This document shows, piece by piece, positions 45,016 to 53,082 of a stretch of DNA of 58,772 nt. The position numbers and the translations under genes are program-made. The notes under the pieces are model-generated. The model searched no databases and was not told the origin of the DNA. It saw only the letters and a list, made by a program, of their open reading frames with translations. Position 1 is the first letter of the stretch. Every line of letters begins with the position of its first letter. Source of the stretch: Zoogloea ramigera (lineage in GTDB: Bacteria > Pseudomonadota > Gammaproteobacteria > Burkholderiales > Rhodocyclaceae); NCBI RefSeq assembly GCF_006539865.1, contig NZ_BJNV01000023.1, positions 1 through 58,772 on the forward strand. The letters are read 5' to 3'.

Positions 45016-45506
45016 TACATCGGCTCGCTGCGTTCGATGGCCTGGCCGGCCACCGCGGGCAGGAAGCTGCGCGCCGCGCCGAGCCCGGGCAGCTGCACGT
45101 AGGGCGCAATCTCGAGCAGCGGCAGCAGCACGAAGGCGCGCTCGTGCATGCGCGGGTGGGGCAGGGTGAGCTCGGCGCCGGCCATGATGGTGTCGCCGTG
45201 CATCAGCAGGTCGAGGTCGAGGGTGCGCGGGGCGTTGGGCACGCTGCGCACGCGGCCGTGGCGGGCCTCGATGGCGAGCAGGGCGTGCAGCAGCGGCAGT
45301 GCTGCCAGTGGCGTGTCGATGGCCACCACCGCGTTGATGAAGTCGGGCTGGTCGACGAGGCCGACCGGCGCGCTGCGGTAGAGCGAGGAGCGGGCGACGA
45401 CCCGGGTGCCCGGCAGGGCGGCGAGATCCACAACGGCGGCGCGCAGATGCTGCACCGGCGCGCCGATGTTGGCACCCAGCGCCACGTAGGCGCGGACGGT
45501 GCTCAT
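45015..45506 (-). CDS. folK: 2-amino-4-hydroxy-6-hydroxymethyldihydropteridine pyrophosphokinase
   Basis: A 163-aa folate-pathway enzyme (HPPK). YVALGANIGAPVQHLRAAV near the N-terminus and the metal/pterin-binding APRTLDLDLLMHGD, then LPHPRMHERAFVLLPL, are diagnostic. The ATG overlaps the pcnB stop (ATGA), and its own stop overlaps the interrupted DUF486 start. The element has therefore cut folK off from the kinase-panB-panC genes that originally followed. Confidence 0.95.
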   Translation of the reverse strand: MSTVRAYVALGANIGAPVQHLRAAVVDLAALPGTRVVARSSLYRSAPVGLVDQPDFINAVVAIDTPLAALPLLHALLAIEARHGRVRSVPNAPRTLDLDLLMHGDTIMAGAELTLPHPRMHERAFVLLPLLEIAPYVQLPGLGAARSFLPAVAGQAIERSEPM

Positions 45507-46843
45507 TCGGCAGCCGGGGCGGCGTCGGCGGCGGGCTTCTTGCGGCGGCGGCGCTTCTTGGCGGTGCCGGCCTTGTCGGGCACCAGCATGGTCTCGCGGG
45601 CGTCCGGGTTGGCGTCGGCGAAGGCGTCCCACCAGTCGGGCAGCTCCATCGGGATCTCGCCCGACTGGGCCCGCAGGCGCAGGAAATCCCACCCGGCGCG
45701 ATAGCGCGGCTGCTCGAGCAGGCGGTAGGGCGTCTTGCCAGCACGCTTTTCGAAACGCGGCTGAAGGGCCCAGATGTCTTTTATGTCGCCGGCGATGCGG
45801 CGGGTGATCGCGAGCTTGCCCGACTGCTTGTCGAGCACCGCGTCCATCGCGTCGAAGAGCGCCGGCTGGGAATGCTCGCCCTGGGCCTTGCGGGCTTCCC
45901 AGTCGGCCAGCACCTCGTGCCACAGCAGGGTGGCGAACAGGAAGCCCGGCGACACCGGCTTGCCCTGGCGCACGCGCTCGTCGGTGTTCTCGAGGGACAG
46001 CCACACGAAGCGCTCGCCCATCGGCTGTTCGAGGATCACGTCGAGGAGCGGCAGCAGGCCGTGGTGCAGGCCTTCCTCGCGCAGCTGGCGCAGGCACTTG
46101 ACCGCGTGGCCCGACATCAGCAGCTTGAGCATCTCGTCGAAGAGCCGCGCCGGCGGCACGTTCTCGAGGAGTTCGGCCATCTCGCGGATGGGCGCGCGGG
46201 CCGCCGGGTCGATGGACAGGCCCAGCTTGGCGCCGAGGCGCGCGGCGCGCAGCATGCGCACCGGGTCTTCGCGATAGCGCACGCGCGGGTCGCCGATCAT
46301 GCGCAGCGTCTTTTGCTGCAGGTCGGCCACCCCGTGGTGGTAGTCGATGACGGTTTCGTCGGTGGGGTTGTAGTACAGCGCGTTGACGGTGAAGTCGCGG
46401 CGGGTGGCGTCTTCGGCCATCGAGCCGAACACGTTGTCGCGCAGCACTCGGCCGTGTTCGTCGGTCTCGGTGGATTCGGCGGCCTGCATGGCGCGGAAGG
46501 TGGAGACCTCGATGGTCTCGGGGCCGCTCATCACATGCACGATCTTGAAGCGGCGGCCGATGATCCGCGAGCGGCGGAACAGGGCACGGACTTCTTCCGG
46601 GGTGGCGCTGGTGGCCACGTCGAAATCCTTGGGCACCTGTCCGACGATGATGTCACGAACGGCGCCGCCTACGACGTAGGCCTTGTGCCCGTTTTCCTGC
46701 AGCACGGCGCACACCTTGTTGGCGGCGGGGGAGATCGATTCCCGGCGCACGCCGTGGCGTTCCACGGGGATCACGGCGGGTTCGGAGACGGCGTTGGCGG
46801 GTGCGGCGCGACGGAAGACCCGGCGCAGCAGTTTGCGGATCAT
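45503..46843 (-). CDS. pcnB: Poly(A) polymerase I
   Basis: A 446-aa template-independent nucleotidyltransferase that adds 3' poly(A) tails to RNA. The nucleotidyltransferase head has AYVVGGAVRDIIVG and DFDVATSATPEEV with the catalytic Asp pair. RRDFTVNALYYNP and RYREDPVRMLRAARLGAKL, with the tRNA-nucleotidyltransferase/PAP RNA-binding signature, follow. The C-terminus is Lys/Arg-rich (AKKRRRRKKPA), as in other PcnB proteins. ATG 46843 is preferred over 46879 because it begins IRKLLRRVFRR, the typical basic start. pcnB-folK adjacency is conserved in Proteobacteria. Confidence 0.95.
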   Translation of the reverse strand: MIRKLLRRVFRRAAPANAVSEPAVIPVERHGVRRESISPAANKVCAVLQENGHKAYVVGGAVRDIIVGQVPKDFDVATSATPEEVRALFRRSRIIGRRFKIVHVMSGPETIEVSTFRAMQAAESTETDEHGRVLRDNVFGSMAEDATRRDFTVNALYYNPTDETVIDYHHGVADLQQKTLRMIGDPRVRYREDPVRMLRAARLGAKLGLSIDPAARAPIREMAELLENVPPARLFDEMLKLLMSGHAVKCLRQLREEGLHHGLLPLLDVILEQPMGERFVWLSLENTDERVRQGKPVSPGFLFATLLWHEVLADWEARKAQGEHSQPALFDAMDAVLDKQSGKLAITRRIAGDIKDIWALQPRFEKRAGKTPYRLLEQPRYRAGWDFLRLRAQSGEIPMELPDWWDAFADANPDARETMLVPDKAGTAKKRRRRKKPAADAAPAAE

Positions 46844-46980
46844 CGGTGGGGCTTGGTCATTCGTTGTCAAGTCGCGCATGATAACCCATCGACAGGCCCG
46901 ATTTGGCCTGCGAACGGGGGTTTTGATGTGATGGCCCCGGGTTTTGCCTTCAGCTTGAAACTTTTCTTGTGGGTTTTTCG

Positions 46981-47754
46981 ATGCTGCGCTTTTCTGCCAA
47001 CCTGTCCTTCCTGTTTCTCGACCGGCCCTTCCTCGAGCGCTTCGAGGCGGCGGCGGCCTGCGGTTTCAAAGGGGTCGAGTTTCACTTTCCCTACGCCTTC
47101 CCGGCCGACGAGGTGCGCGACGCGGCGCGCCGCGCCGGGGTCGAGGTGGTGCTGTTCAACTTTCCGCCGGGCGACTGGGCGGCCGGCGAGCGGGGCATCG
47201 CCTGCTTGCCCGATCGGGTGGTGGAGTTCCGCGACGGGGTCGCGCTGGCGGCGCGCTACGCCGAGGCGCTCGACTGCCCGCGGCTCAACTGCCTGGCTGG
47301 CCTGCGCGGGGCCAGCCACTCCGAGACGGCGTTGCTGACCACGCTGGTGGACAACCTCCGCCATGCGGCCGACGCGCTCGCCCCGGCCGGCCGCGAGGTG
47401 CTCACCGAGCCCCTCAACAGCCGCGACACACCAGGCTTCTACCTCGACCGCACGGCGCCGGCCCTGGCGCTGATCGCCGCCGCGGCGCGCCCCAACCTGC
47501 GCCTGCAGTACGACATCTACCACGCCCAGGTGATGGAGGGCGATCTGGCGCGGACGCTGGAGCGCCACCTGCCGCAGATCGGGCACATCCAGCTCGCCGA
47601 CAACCCCGGCCGCCATGAGCCGGGCACGGGCGAGATCAACTTCAGCTTTCTGTTCCGCCACCTCGCAGGGCTCGGTTACACCGGCTGGATCGGCGCTGAA
47701 TACGTGCCAAGCGGGGCGAGCGAAGATTCTTTCGGCTGGCTTCCGGGGCGGTGA
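46981..47754 (+). CDS. hyi: Hydroxypyruvate isomerase-like TIM-barrel protein
   Basis: A 257-aa xylose-isomerase-like TIM barrel of the Hyi family. MLRFSANLSFLFLDRPFLERF and GFKGVEFHFPYAFPADEV are at the N-terminus. EPLNSRDTPGFYL, LQYDIYHAQVMEGDL and QLADNPGRHEPGTGEINF, with metal-binding Glu, Asp and His, follow. Hyi interconverts hydroxypyruvate and tartronate semialdehyde in glyoxylate metabolism, which fits the glycolate oxidase genes just downstream. A 20-bp-stem hairpin separates it from glcD. Related OtnI proteins have other sugar-acid substrates, so specificity is inferred. Confidence 0.87.
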   Translation: MLRFSANLSFLFLDRPFLERFEAAAACGFKGVEFHFPYAFPADEVRDAARRAGVEVVLFNFPPGDWAAGERGIACLPDRVVEFRDGVALAARYAEALDCPRLNCLAGLRGASHSETALLTTLVDNLRHAADALAPAGREVLTEPLNSRDTPGFYLDRTAPALALIAAAARPNLRLQYDIYHAQVMEGDLARTLERHLPQIGHIQLADNPGRHEPGTGEINFSFLFRHLAGLGYTGWIGAEYVPSGASEDSFGWLPGR

Positions 47755-47760
47755 CGAGGC

Positions 47761-47809
47761 CGCTGGCCGGCACTGCCCGCCCCACGCCTGCGGGCAGTGC
47801 CGGCCAGCG
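47761..47809. terminator. Hairpin with perfect 20-bp stem between hyi and glcD
   Basis: The arms are 47761-47780 and 47790-47809, with a 9-nt loop. It begins 7 bp past the hyi stop and ends in CTTT, without a full T-run. It is a likely terminator or RNA-stabilising structure. Confidence 0.75.
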
Positions 47810-47875
47810 CTTTACCCTGTTGTGTTCCCACGTCTAGACTTCGTTCAAACCGTAATACGTGCAGGAGAGTGGCCG

Positions 47876-49393
47876 ATGAGTGGCAATGCCCCGGATGCAA
47901 GCAGCCTCGGCCAGGCCGAGCGTGATTTCTCGCAGGTGGACAAGCACCGCCTGGTGACTGCGCTGGCACGGGTGCTGCCGCCCACCTGCCTGCTCCACGA
48001 CCTGGAAGACTTGCGCCCCTACGAGTGCGACGGCATGGCGGCGCTGCGCCAGCTGCCGCTGGTGGTGGCCTTGCCCGAGACCGAGGCCCAGGTGGTGGAC
48101 ATCCTCAAGATCTGCGCCGAACAGGCCGTGCCGGTGGTGGCGCGGGGCGCCGGCACCGGTCTCTCCGGCGGCGCCCAGCCGCACCGCTTCGGGCTGGTGC
48201 TGTCGCTGGCGCGCTTCAAGAAGATCCTGCAGATCGACGCCCACGCCCGCAGGGCGGTGGTGCAGCCCGGGGTGCGCAACCTGGCCATCTCGGAGGCAGC
48301 CGCGCCCCACGGCCTGTATTACGCGCCTGACCCTTCCTCGCAGATCGCCTGCACGATAGGCGGCAACGTGGCCGAGAACTCCGGCGGCGTGCATTGCCTC
48401 AAGTACGGGCTCACGCTGCACAACCTGCTCAAGGTGCGCGGCGTGACGATGGCCGGCGAGGTGGTCGAGTTCGGCAGCCTCGCGCTGGACGCGCCGGGCT
48501 ACGACCTGCTGCCCCTCGTCACCGGCTCGGAGGGCATGCTGGCGGTGGTCACCGAGGTCACGGTGCGGCTCACCCCCAAGCCCCAGCTCGCCCAGTGCGT
48601 GCTGGCGGCCTTCGACGACGTGGTCAAGGCTGGCGACGCGGTGGCTGCGATCATCGCCGCCGGCATCATCCCGGCCGGCCTCGAGATGATGGACCAGCCG
48701 GCCACCGCGGCCGTCGAGGAGTTCGTGCACGCCGGCTACCCCCTCGACGCCCAGGCGATCCTGCTGTGCGAGGCCGACGGCACGCCCGAGGAGGTCGCCG
48801 AGGAGATCGCCCGGGTTCGCGCGCTGCTCGAGGCGAGCGGCGCCACCGAGGTCCGCGTGTCCCGCGACGAGGCCGAGCGGATGCGCTTCTGGGCCGGGCG
48901 CAAGGCGGCCTTTCCGGCGGCCGGGCGGATCTCGCCCGACTATTACTGCATGGATGGCACCATCCCGCGCAAACGCCTCGGCGAGATGCTGCAGGCGATC
49001 CAGGCCATGGAGCGCAAATACGCCATGCGCTGCATCAACGTCTTCCATGCCGGCGACGGCAACCTGCACCCGTTGATCCTCTTCGACGCCAACAAGCCCG
49101 GCGACCAGCACACCGCCGAGGCCTTCGGGGCCGAGATCCTCGAGCTGTCGGTGGCCCTGGGCGGCACCATCACCGGCGAGCACGGGGTGGGCATCGAGAA
49201 GATCAACCAGATGTGCGGCCAGTTCGCCACGCCGGAGATCCTGGCCTTCCACCGGGTCAAGGCGGCCTTCGATCCGGCCGGCCTGCTCAACCCGGGCAAG
49301 GCCATCCCCACCCTCAACCGCTGCGCCGAATACGGCCGCGAGCGGATGGGCAGCACGCGCCAGCCGGCGCACCCCGAGCTGCCGCGCTTCTGA
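47876..49393 (+). CDS. glcD: Glycolate oxidase FAD-linked subunit
   Basis: A 505-aa FAD-binding oxidoreductase of the GlcD family, which oxidises glycolate to glyoxylate. The FAD-binding (PCMH) domain contains VPVVARGAGTGLSGGAQP and the CTIGGNVAENSGGVHCLKYG stretch. The C-terminal FAD-linked oxidase domain contains NVFHAGDGNLHPLI and GGTITGEHGVGIEK. GCAGGAGAG precedes ATG 47876. It is the first gene of a glcD-small ORF-glcE-glcF operon with overlapping ends. Confidence 0.94.
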   Translation: MSGNAPDASSLGQAERDFSQVDKHRLVTALARVLPPTCLLHDLEDLRPYECDGMAALRQLPLVVALPETEAQVVDILKICAEQAVPVVARGAGTGLSGGAQPHRFGLVLSLARFKKILQIDAHARRAVVQPGVRNLAISEAAAPHGLYYAPDPSSQIACTIGGNVAENSGGVHCLKYGLTLHNLLKVRGVTMAGEVVEFGSLALDAPGYDLLPLVTGSEGMLAVVTEVTVRLTPKPQLAQCVLAAFDDVVKAGDAVAAIIAAGIIPAGLEMMDQPATAAVEEFVHAGYPLDAQAILLCEADGTPEEVAEEIARVRALLEASGATEVRVSRDEAERMRFWAGRKAAFPAAGRISPDYYCMDGTIPRKRLGEMLQAIQAMERKYAMRCINVFHAGDGNLHPLILFDANKPGDQHTAEAFGAEILELSVALGGTITGEHGVGIEKINQMCGQFATPEILAFHRVKAAFDPAGLLNPGKAIPTLNRCAEYGRERMGSTRQPAHPELPRF

Positions 49394-49548
49394 TGGGGAC
49401 GATCCCGGAGGGCTGGCTGCAGTTCCTGTTTGTGGCGGTGCCGGTGCTGTCGCTGGTCGGCGCGTGGATGGGTTTGCGCACCGCTGGGCGGCTGGCGGTG
49501 CGCCGGCAGCACGACATCAAGAAGAAAAAGGGAGACGAGCTTGAATGA
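49393..49548 (+). CDS. Small single-pass membrane protein between glcD and glcE
   Basis: A 51-aa ORF starting in the glcD stop codon (TGATG). A hydrophobic segment PEGWLQFLFVAVPVLSLVGA (residues 5-24) is followed by a basic tail ending KKKKGDELE. It overlaps the start of glcE by 8 bp and carries that gene's ribosome-binding site. It is not a recognised glc gene. Coupling suggests it is translated and could anchor the GlcDEF complex to the membrane, which is inference. Confidence 0.6.
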   Translation: MGTIPEGWLQFLFVAVPVLSLVGAWMGLRTAGRLAVRRQHDIKKKKGDELE

Positions 49549-50605
49549 TCTGATCGAGGCCTGGCGCGAGCAGGTGCGCTCCGCGGCTGCGGCCGGCGGC
49601 TGCATCGCCATCCGCGGGGGCGACACCAAGGCTTTCTACGGCCGGCCCACGGCGGGCGAGCCGCTCGATACCCGGGGCTTGCGCGGCATCGTCAGTTACG
49701 AGCCGAGTGAGCTCGTGGTGACGCTGCGGGCCGGCACGCCGCTCGCCGAACTCGAGGCGCTGCTCGCCGAGCGGGGGCAGATGCTGGCCTTCGAGCCCCC
49801 GCGCTTTGCCCCCGGCGGCACCGTGGGCGGCTGCGTGACAGCCGGCCTGGCGGGCCCAAGGCGGGCGGCGGTGGGCGGGGTGAGGGATTTCGTGCTCGGC
49901 CTGCGGATGATCGACGGCCGCGGCGACTTGCTGCGTTTCGGCGGCGAGGTCATGAAGAACGTGGCCGGCTACGACGTGTCCCGGGCGATGGCCGGCAGCC
50001 TGGGCACCCTGGGCCTGATCGTCGAGGTGTCGCTGAAGGTGTTGCCGCGCCCGCCGGCCGAGGCCAGCCTGCGCTTCGAACTCGACGAGGCCACCGCCCT
50101 CCACCGGCTCAATGCCTGGGGCGGCCAGCCGCTGCCGATCTCGGCCAGCGTGTGGCGGGATGGCGCACTCACGCTGCGCCTGGCGGGCGCGGTGGCGGCG
50201 GTGGATGCGGCGCTGCGCGGGCTGGGCGGCGAGCGCCTGGCGGCCGCCGAGGCCGACGCCCTGTGGGCCGGGCTGCGGGATCATACCGATGCCTTTTTTG
50301 CCGGCGATAAGCCCCTGTGGCGCCTGTCGGTGCCGCCGGACGCGCTGGCGGTGGCCTTGCCCGGCGCGCAGCTGGTGGAGTGGGGCGGGGCCCAGCGCTG
50401 GTTGCGCTCCACGGCGCCGGCCGCCGACATCCGCGCCCGCACGGCGGCCCTCGGTGGCCACGCGACGCTGTTCCGCCACGGCGAGCGCAGCGGGGACGTC
50501 TTCCATCCGCTGCCGGCGCCGATACGCGCGCTGCAGCACAATCTCAAGCGTGCATTCGACCCGGCCGGCGTCTTCAACCCCGGCCGTCTCTACGAGGGCC
50601 TGTGA
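49541..50605 (+). CDS. glcE: Glycolate oxidase FAD-binding subunit, TTG start
   Basis: A 354-aa protein of the GlcE family. The N-terminal FAD-binding domain is recognisable from AIRGGDTKAFYG, the GIVSYEPSELVVTLRAGTPL block and FAPGGTVGGCVTAGLAGPR. The FGGEVMKNVAGYDVSRAMAG segment is highly conserved. No ATG fits; TTG 49541 (then N-D-L-I-E-A-W) has GGGAGA 6 bases upstream. It overlaps the small membrane ORF, and its TGA is 3 bp before glcF. Confidence 0.92.
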   Translation: MNDLIEAWREQVRSAAAAGGCIAIRGGDTKAFYGRPTAGEPLDTRGLRGIVSYEPSELVVTLRAGTPLAELEALLAERGQMLAFEPPRFAPGGTVGGCVTAGLAGPRRAAVGGVRDFVLGLRMIDGRGDLLRFGGEVMKNVAGYDVSRAMAGSLGTLGLIVEVSLKVLPRPPAEASLRFELDEATALHRLNAWGGQPLPISASVWRDGALTLRLAGAVAAVDAALRGLGGERLAAAEADALWAGLRDHTDAFFAGDKPLWRLSVPPDALAVALPGAQLVEWGGAQRWLRSTAPAADIRARTAALGGHATLFRHGERSGDVFHPLPAPIRALQHNLKRAFDPAGVFNPGRLYEGL

Positions 50606-50608
50606 GCC

Positions 50609-51853
50609 ATGCAGACCAATCTTGCCGATTTCATCCGGGACACGCCCGAGGGCCGCGAGGCCGAGGAGATCCTGCGCAAATGCGTGCATTGCGGCTTCTG
50701 CACCGCCACCTGCCCGACCTACCAGCTGCTCGGCGATGAACTGGACGGCCCGCGGGGGCGCATCTACCTCATCAAGCAGGTGCTCGAAGGCCAGCCCGCC
50801 ACCGCCCGGACACAGCTGCACCTCGACCGCTGCCTGAGCTGCCGGTCGTGTGAAACCACCTGCCCGTCGGGGGTGAAGTACGGGCACCTGCTCGACATCG
50901 GCCGCAAGGTGGTCGACCAGCAGGTGCCCCGGCGCGGGGCCGAGGCCCTCAAGCGCGCAGCCCTGCGGGAGGTGGTGCCGCGGGGCGCGGTGTTCGGCGC
51001 GGCGCTGGGGCTGGGCCGGCGCTTCAAGCCGCTGCTGCCGCAGGGGCTGGCTGCCAAGGTGTCGCCCGCCGCGCCAGCCGGGCCCTGGCCGGCGCCACGC
51101 CACGCTCGGCGGATGATCGCGCTGGCCGGCTGCGTCCAGCCCGCGATGCGCCCGGCCATCAACGCCGCCACCGCGCGGCTGCTCGATCGGATCGGGGTGT
51201 CGCTGGTCGAGACGCGGGGGGCCGGGTGTTGCGGCGCGGTGCGCTTCCATCTCGACGACCAGGACGGCGGGCGGCACGATGCGCGGCACAACATCGACGC
51301 CTGGTGGCCGGCGATCGCTGCGGGCACGGTCGAGGCCATCGTCGTGACGGCCTCGGGCTGCGGCGTGCAGGTGAAGGATTACGGCCATCTGCTCAAGGAC
51401 GACCCGCGCTACGCCGACAAGGCGGCCCGCGTGTCGGCCCTCTGCCGCGACGTGGCGGAGGTGCTGGGCGCCGAGGCTGCGCGCCTCGAGCCGCTGCTCG
51501 CAGCCCACGCCGCCGGGCGCCCGCGGCGGCGCATCGCGTTTCATGCCCCGTGCAGCCTGCAGCACGGCCTGAAGATCCGCGGCGTCGTCGAGGCGCTGCT
51601 CGGCGCCGCGGGTTTCGAGCTCGTGCCGGTCCGGGACGGGCATCTGTGCTGTGGTTCGGCGGGCACCTATTCGCTGCTGCAGCCGGAGATTTCCCGCCGT
51701 TTGCGTGACGACAAGCTCGATGCCCTGCAGGGGGGCGGGGCCGAATCCATCGTCTCGGCGAACATCGGTTGCATCGAACATCTGGGCAGCGCGGCCAAAC
51801 TACCTGTCCGGCATTGGGTCGAGCTCCTCTTTGATGATGAAAATGTCACGTAA
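50609..51853 (+). CDS. glcF: Glycolate oxidase iron-sulfur subunit
   Basis: A 414-aa protein with two [4Fe-4S] ferredoxin motifs (Cys25/28/31/35 in CVHCGFCTATC, Cys75/78/81/85 in CLSCRSCETTC). Two CCG-type domains follow (GCVQPAM with GAGCCGAVRFH, and FHAPCSLQHG with LCCGSAGTYS). It passes electrons from GlcD/E to the respiratory chain at the membrane. It is the last gene of the glc operon. The 241 bp after it (to 52094) show no gene and no strong terminator. Confidence 0.95.
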   Translation: MQTNLADFIRDTPEGREAEEILRKCVHCGFCTATCPTYQLLGDELDGPRGRIYLIKQVLEGQPATARTQLHLDRCLSCRSCETTCPSGVKYGHLLDIGRKVVDQQVPRRGAEALKRAALREVVPRGAVFGAALGLGRRFKPLLPQGLAAKVSPAAPAGPWPAPRHARRMIALAGCVQPAMRPAINAATARLLDRIGVSLVETRGAGCCGAVRFHLDDQDGGRHDARHNIDAWWPAIAAGTVEAIVVTASGCGVQVKDYGHLLKDDPRYADKAARVSALCRDVAEVLGAEAARLEPLLAAHAAGRPRRRIAFHAPCSLQHGLKIRGVVEALLGAAGFELVPVRDGHLCCGSAGTYSLLQPEISRRLRDDKLDALQGGGAESIVSANIGCIEHLGSAAKLPVRHWVELLFDDENVT

Positions 51854-52094
51854 ACGGCCTGAAAGCCCAAAGGGGCCTTTAGTTCGAAAGATATAAACGG
51901 TTAAACTTCGTGAATCGTGAATGGCGCGTCTGCGCGACGGAGAACCACAGTGATCGAGCATTTTTTTTCTCGCAGCCGGATAACCGGATCGCACGGGGAA
52001 AGCCTCCGCTCGTTTTCTGGAGCCAGCTGCGGCTGCCTTTCGGGCCTGGGTTCAGTGCCCGGCGTGCAGCTTTCGTGTTAACGTCCTGAGTGTC

Positions 52095-52943
52095 ATGTTG
52101 AATCCGCCCCTCTCATCCTTGTCCGCGCCCGAATCGGTCAGCGCGAAAAAACGTTACCAGGCCGAGGCCTGTGTGGCGAAGCACACGGGCGACCGTAGCG
52201 AGCAGCAGGATCGCGCCGCGGTCTTTGCGCACCCGACCCGCAAGGGCACGCTGATGGCCGTGCTGGCGGACGGCATGGGCGGCCATTCGGGGGGCGCCAT
52301 GGCTGCCGAGCAGGTCATCCTCAAGGCCAAGCAGAACTTCGAGGCCTTCGCGCCCGCCTCCGAAAGCCCCCAGGATCTCCTCCGCAGCATCATCGACGAG
52401 GCCCACATCGTCATCAAGCTGACTCGTTTCACCAGCGAGCAAGACCCGCACAGCACCGCGGTCGTCTTCATGATGCAGCCGGATCGGGCCGACTGGGCCC
52501 ACTGCGGCGACTCGCGCTTCTATCATTTCCGGCGGGGCGAGCTGGTCACCCGCAGCCTCGACCATTCGCTGGTCGAGGAGCTCGTGCGCAAGGGCCGCCT
52601 CGATGCCGAGGGCGCCCTGCGCCACCCCAACCGCAACGTGCTGCTGTCCTGCCTGGGTTCCGAGCGGGAGCCGCGGGTCGATCTCGGGCATGCCTCGCCG
52701 CTGGCCGGCGGAGACGCCTTCCTGCTGTGTTCCGATGGGCTGTGGGCCTACATCACCGAGCAGGAGATGGGGCACATCCTCGACACCCAGTCGCCCCGCG
52801 ACGCCGCCTCGGCCCTTATCGAGATGGCGCGACAGCGCGCCCGGGGCGGCGGTGACAACATCTCGCTGGCGGTGGTCAAGCTGGTGGAGGTCAGCCCCCG
52901 GCTGCGCACCGAGGTTGCCCGCTACGGCGGCTTGAGCGGCTGA
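52095..52943 (+). CDS. PP2C-family serine/threonine phosphatase
   Basis: A 282-aa metal-dependent protein phosphatase. The GDRSEQQDRA motif and LMAVLADGMGGHSGG supply metal-binding Asp residues. HSTAVVFMM, WAHCGDSRFYHFR, FLLCSDGLWAYI and the final GGGDNISLAVV complete the PP2C core. No other domain is fused. A partner Ser/Thr kinase is not present nearby. It might act in stress signalling or type VI secretion control, but nothing here shows which. Confidence 0.92.
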   Translation: MLNPPLSSLSAPESVSAKKRYQAEACVAKHTGDRSEQQDRAAVFAHPTRKGTLMAVLADGMGGHSGGAMAAEQVILKAKQNFEAFAPASESPQDLLRSIIDEAHIVIKLTRFTSEQDPHSTAVVFMMQPDRADWAHCGDSRFYHFRRGELVTRSLDHSLVEELVRKGRLDAEGALRHPNRNVLLSCLGSEREPRVDLGHASPLAGGDAFLLCSDGLWAYITEQEMGHILDTQSPRDAASALIEMARQRARGGGDNISLAVVKLVEVSPRLRTEVARYGGLSG

Positions 52944-52973
52944 AACGGCCCGGGCGGCCGGGTTTGGCGCGCC

Positions 52974-52996
52974 GCAGGCCGTCGCCTGCCGTTTTT
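52974..52996 (+). terminator. Intrinsic terminator of the PP2C gene
   Basis: GCAGGC / GCCTGC with a 4-nt loop is followed by CGTTTTT, 30 bp past the stop. Confidence 0.75.
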
Positions 52997-53024
52997 CCCA
53001 CTGATTTCAATAGCCGCCGTGTCA

Positions 53025-53056
53025 GGCACGGGGCGCTGGCGGCTGCGCCCCGTGCC
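53025..53056. terminator. Perfect 12-bp-stem hairpin between convergent genes
   Basis: GGCACGGGGCGC / GCGCCCCGTGCC with an 8-nt loop lies 26 bp past the corA stop on the minus strand. There is no T-run on either side. Confidence 0.6.
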
Positions 53057-53082
53057 GGCAGTCGGCCAGCCTTATCTGCGTT

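Noticed and set aside
44612-45169. Plus-strand ORF crossing the right junction
   Set aside because: It runs antisense through folK and the DUF486 fragment and mixes element and host sequence. It has no domain.
49517-51781. 754-codon minus-strand open frame
   Set aside because: It is antisense to glcE and glcF. Its Arg/Ala/Gln/His-rich composition is that of a high-GC shadow frame.
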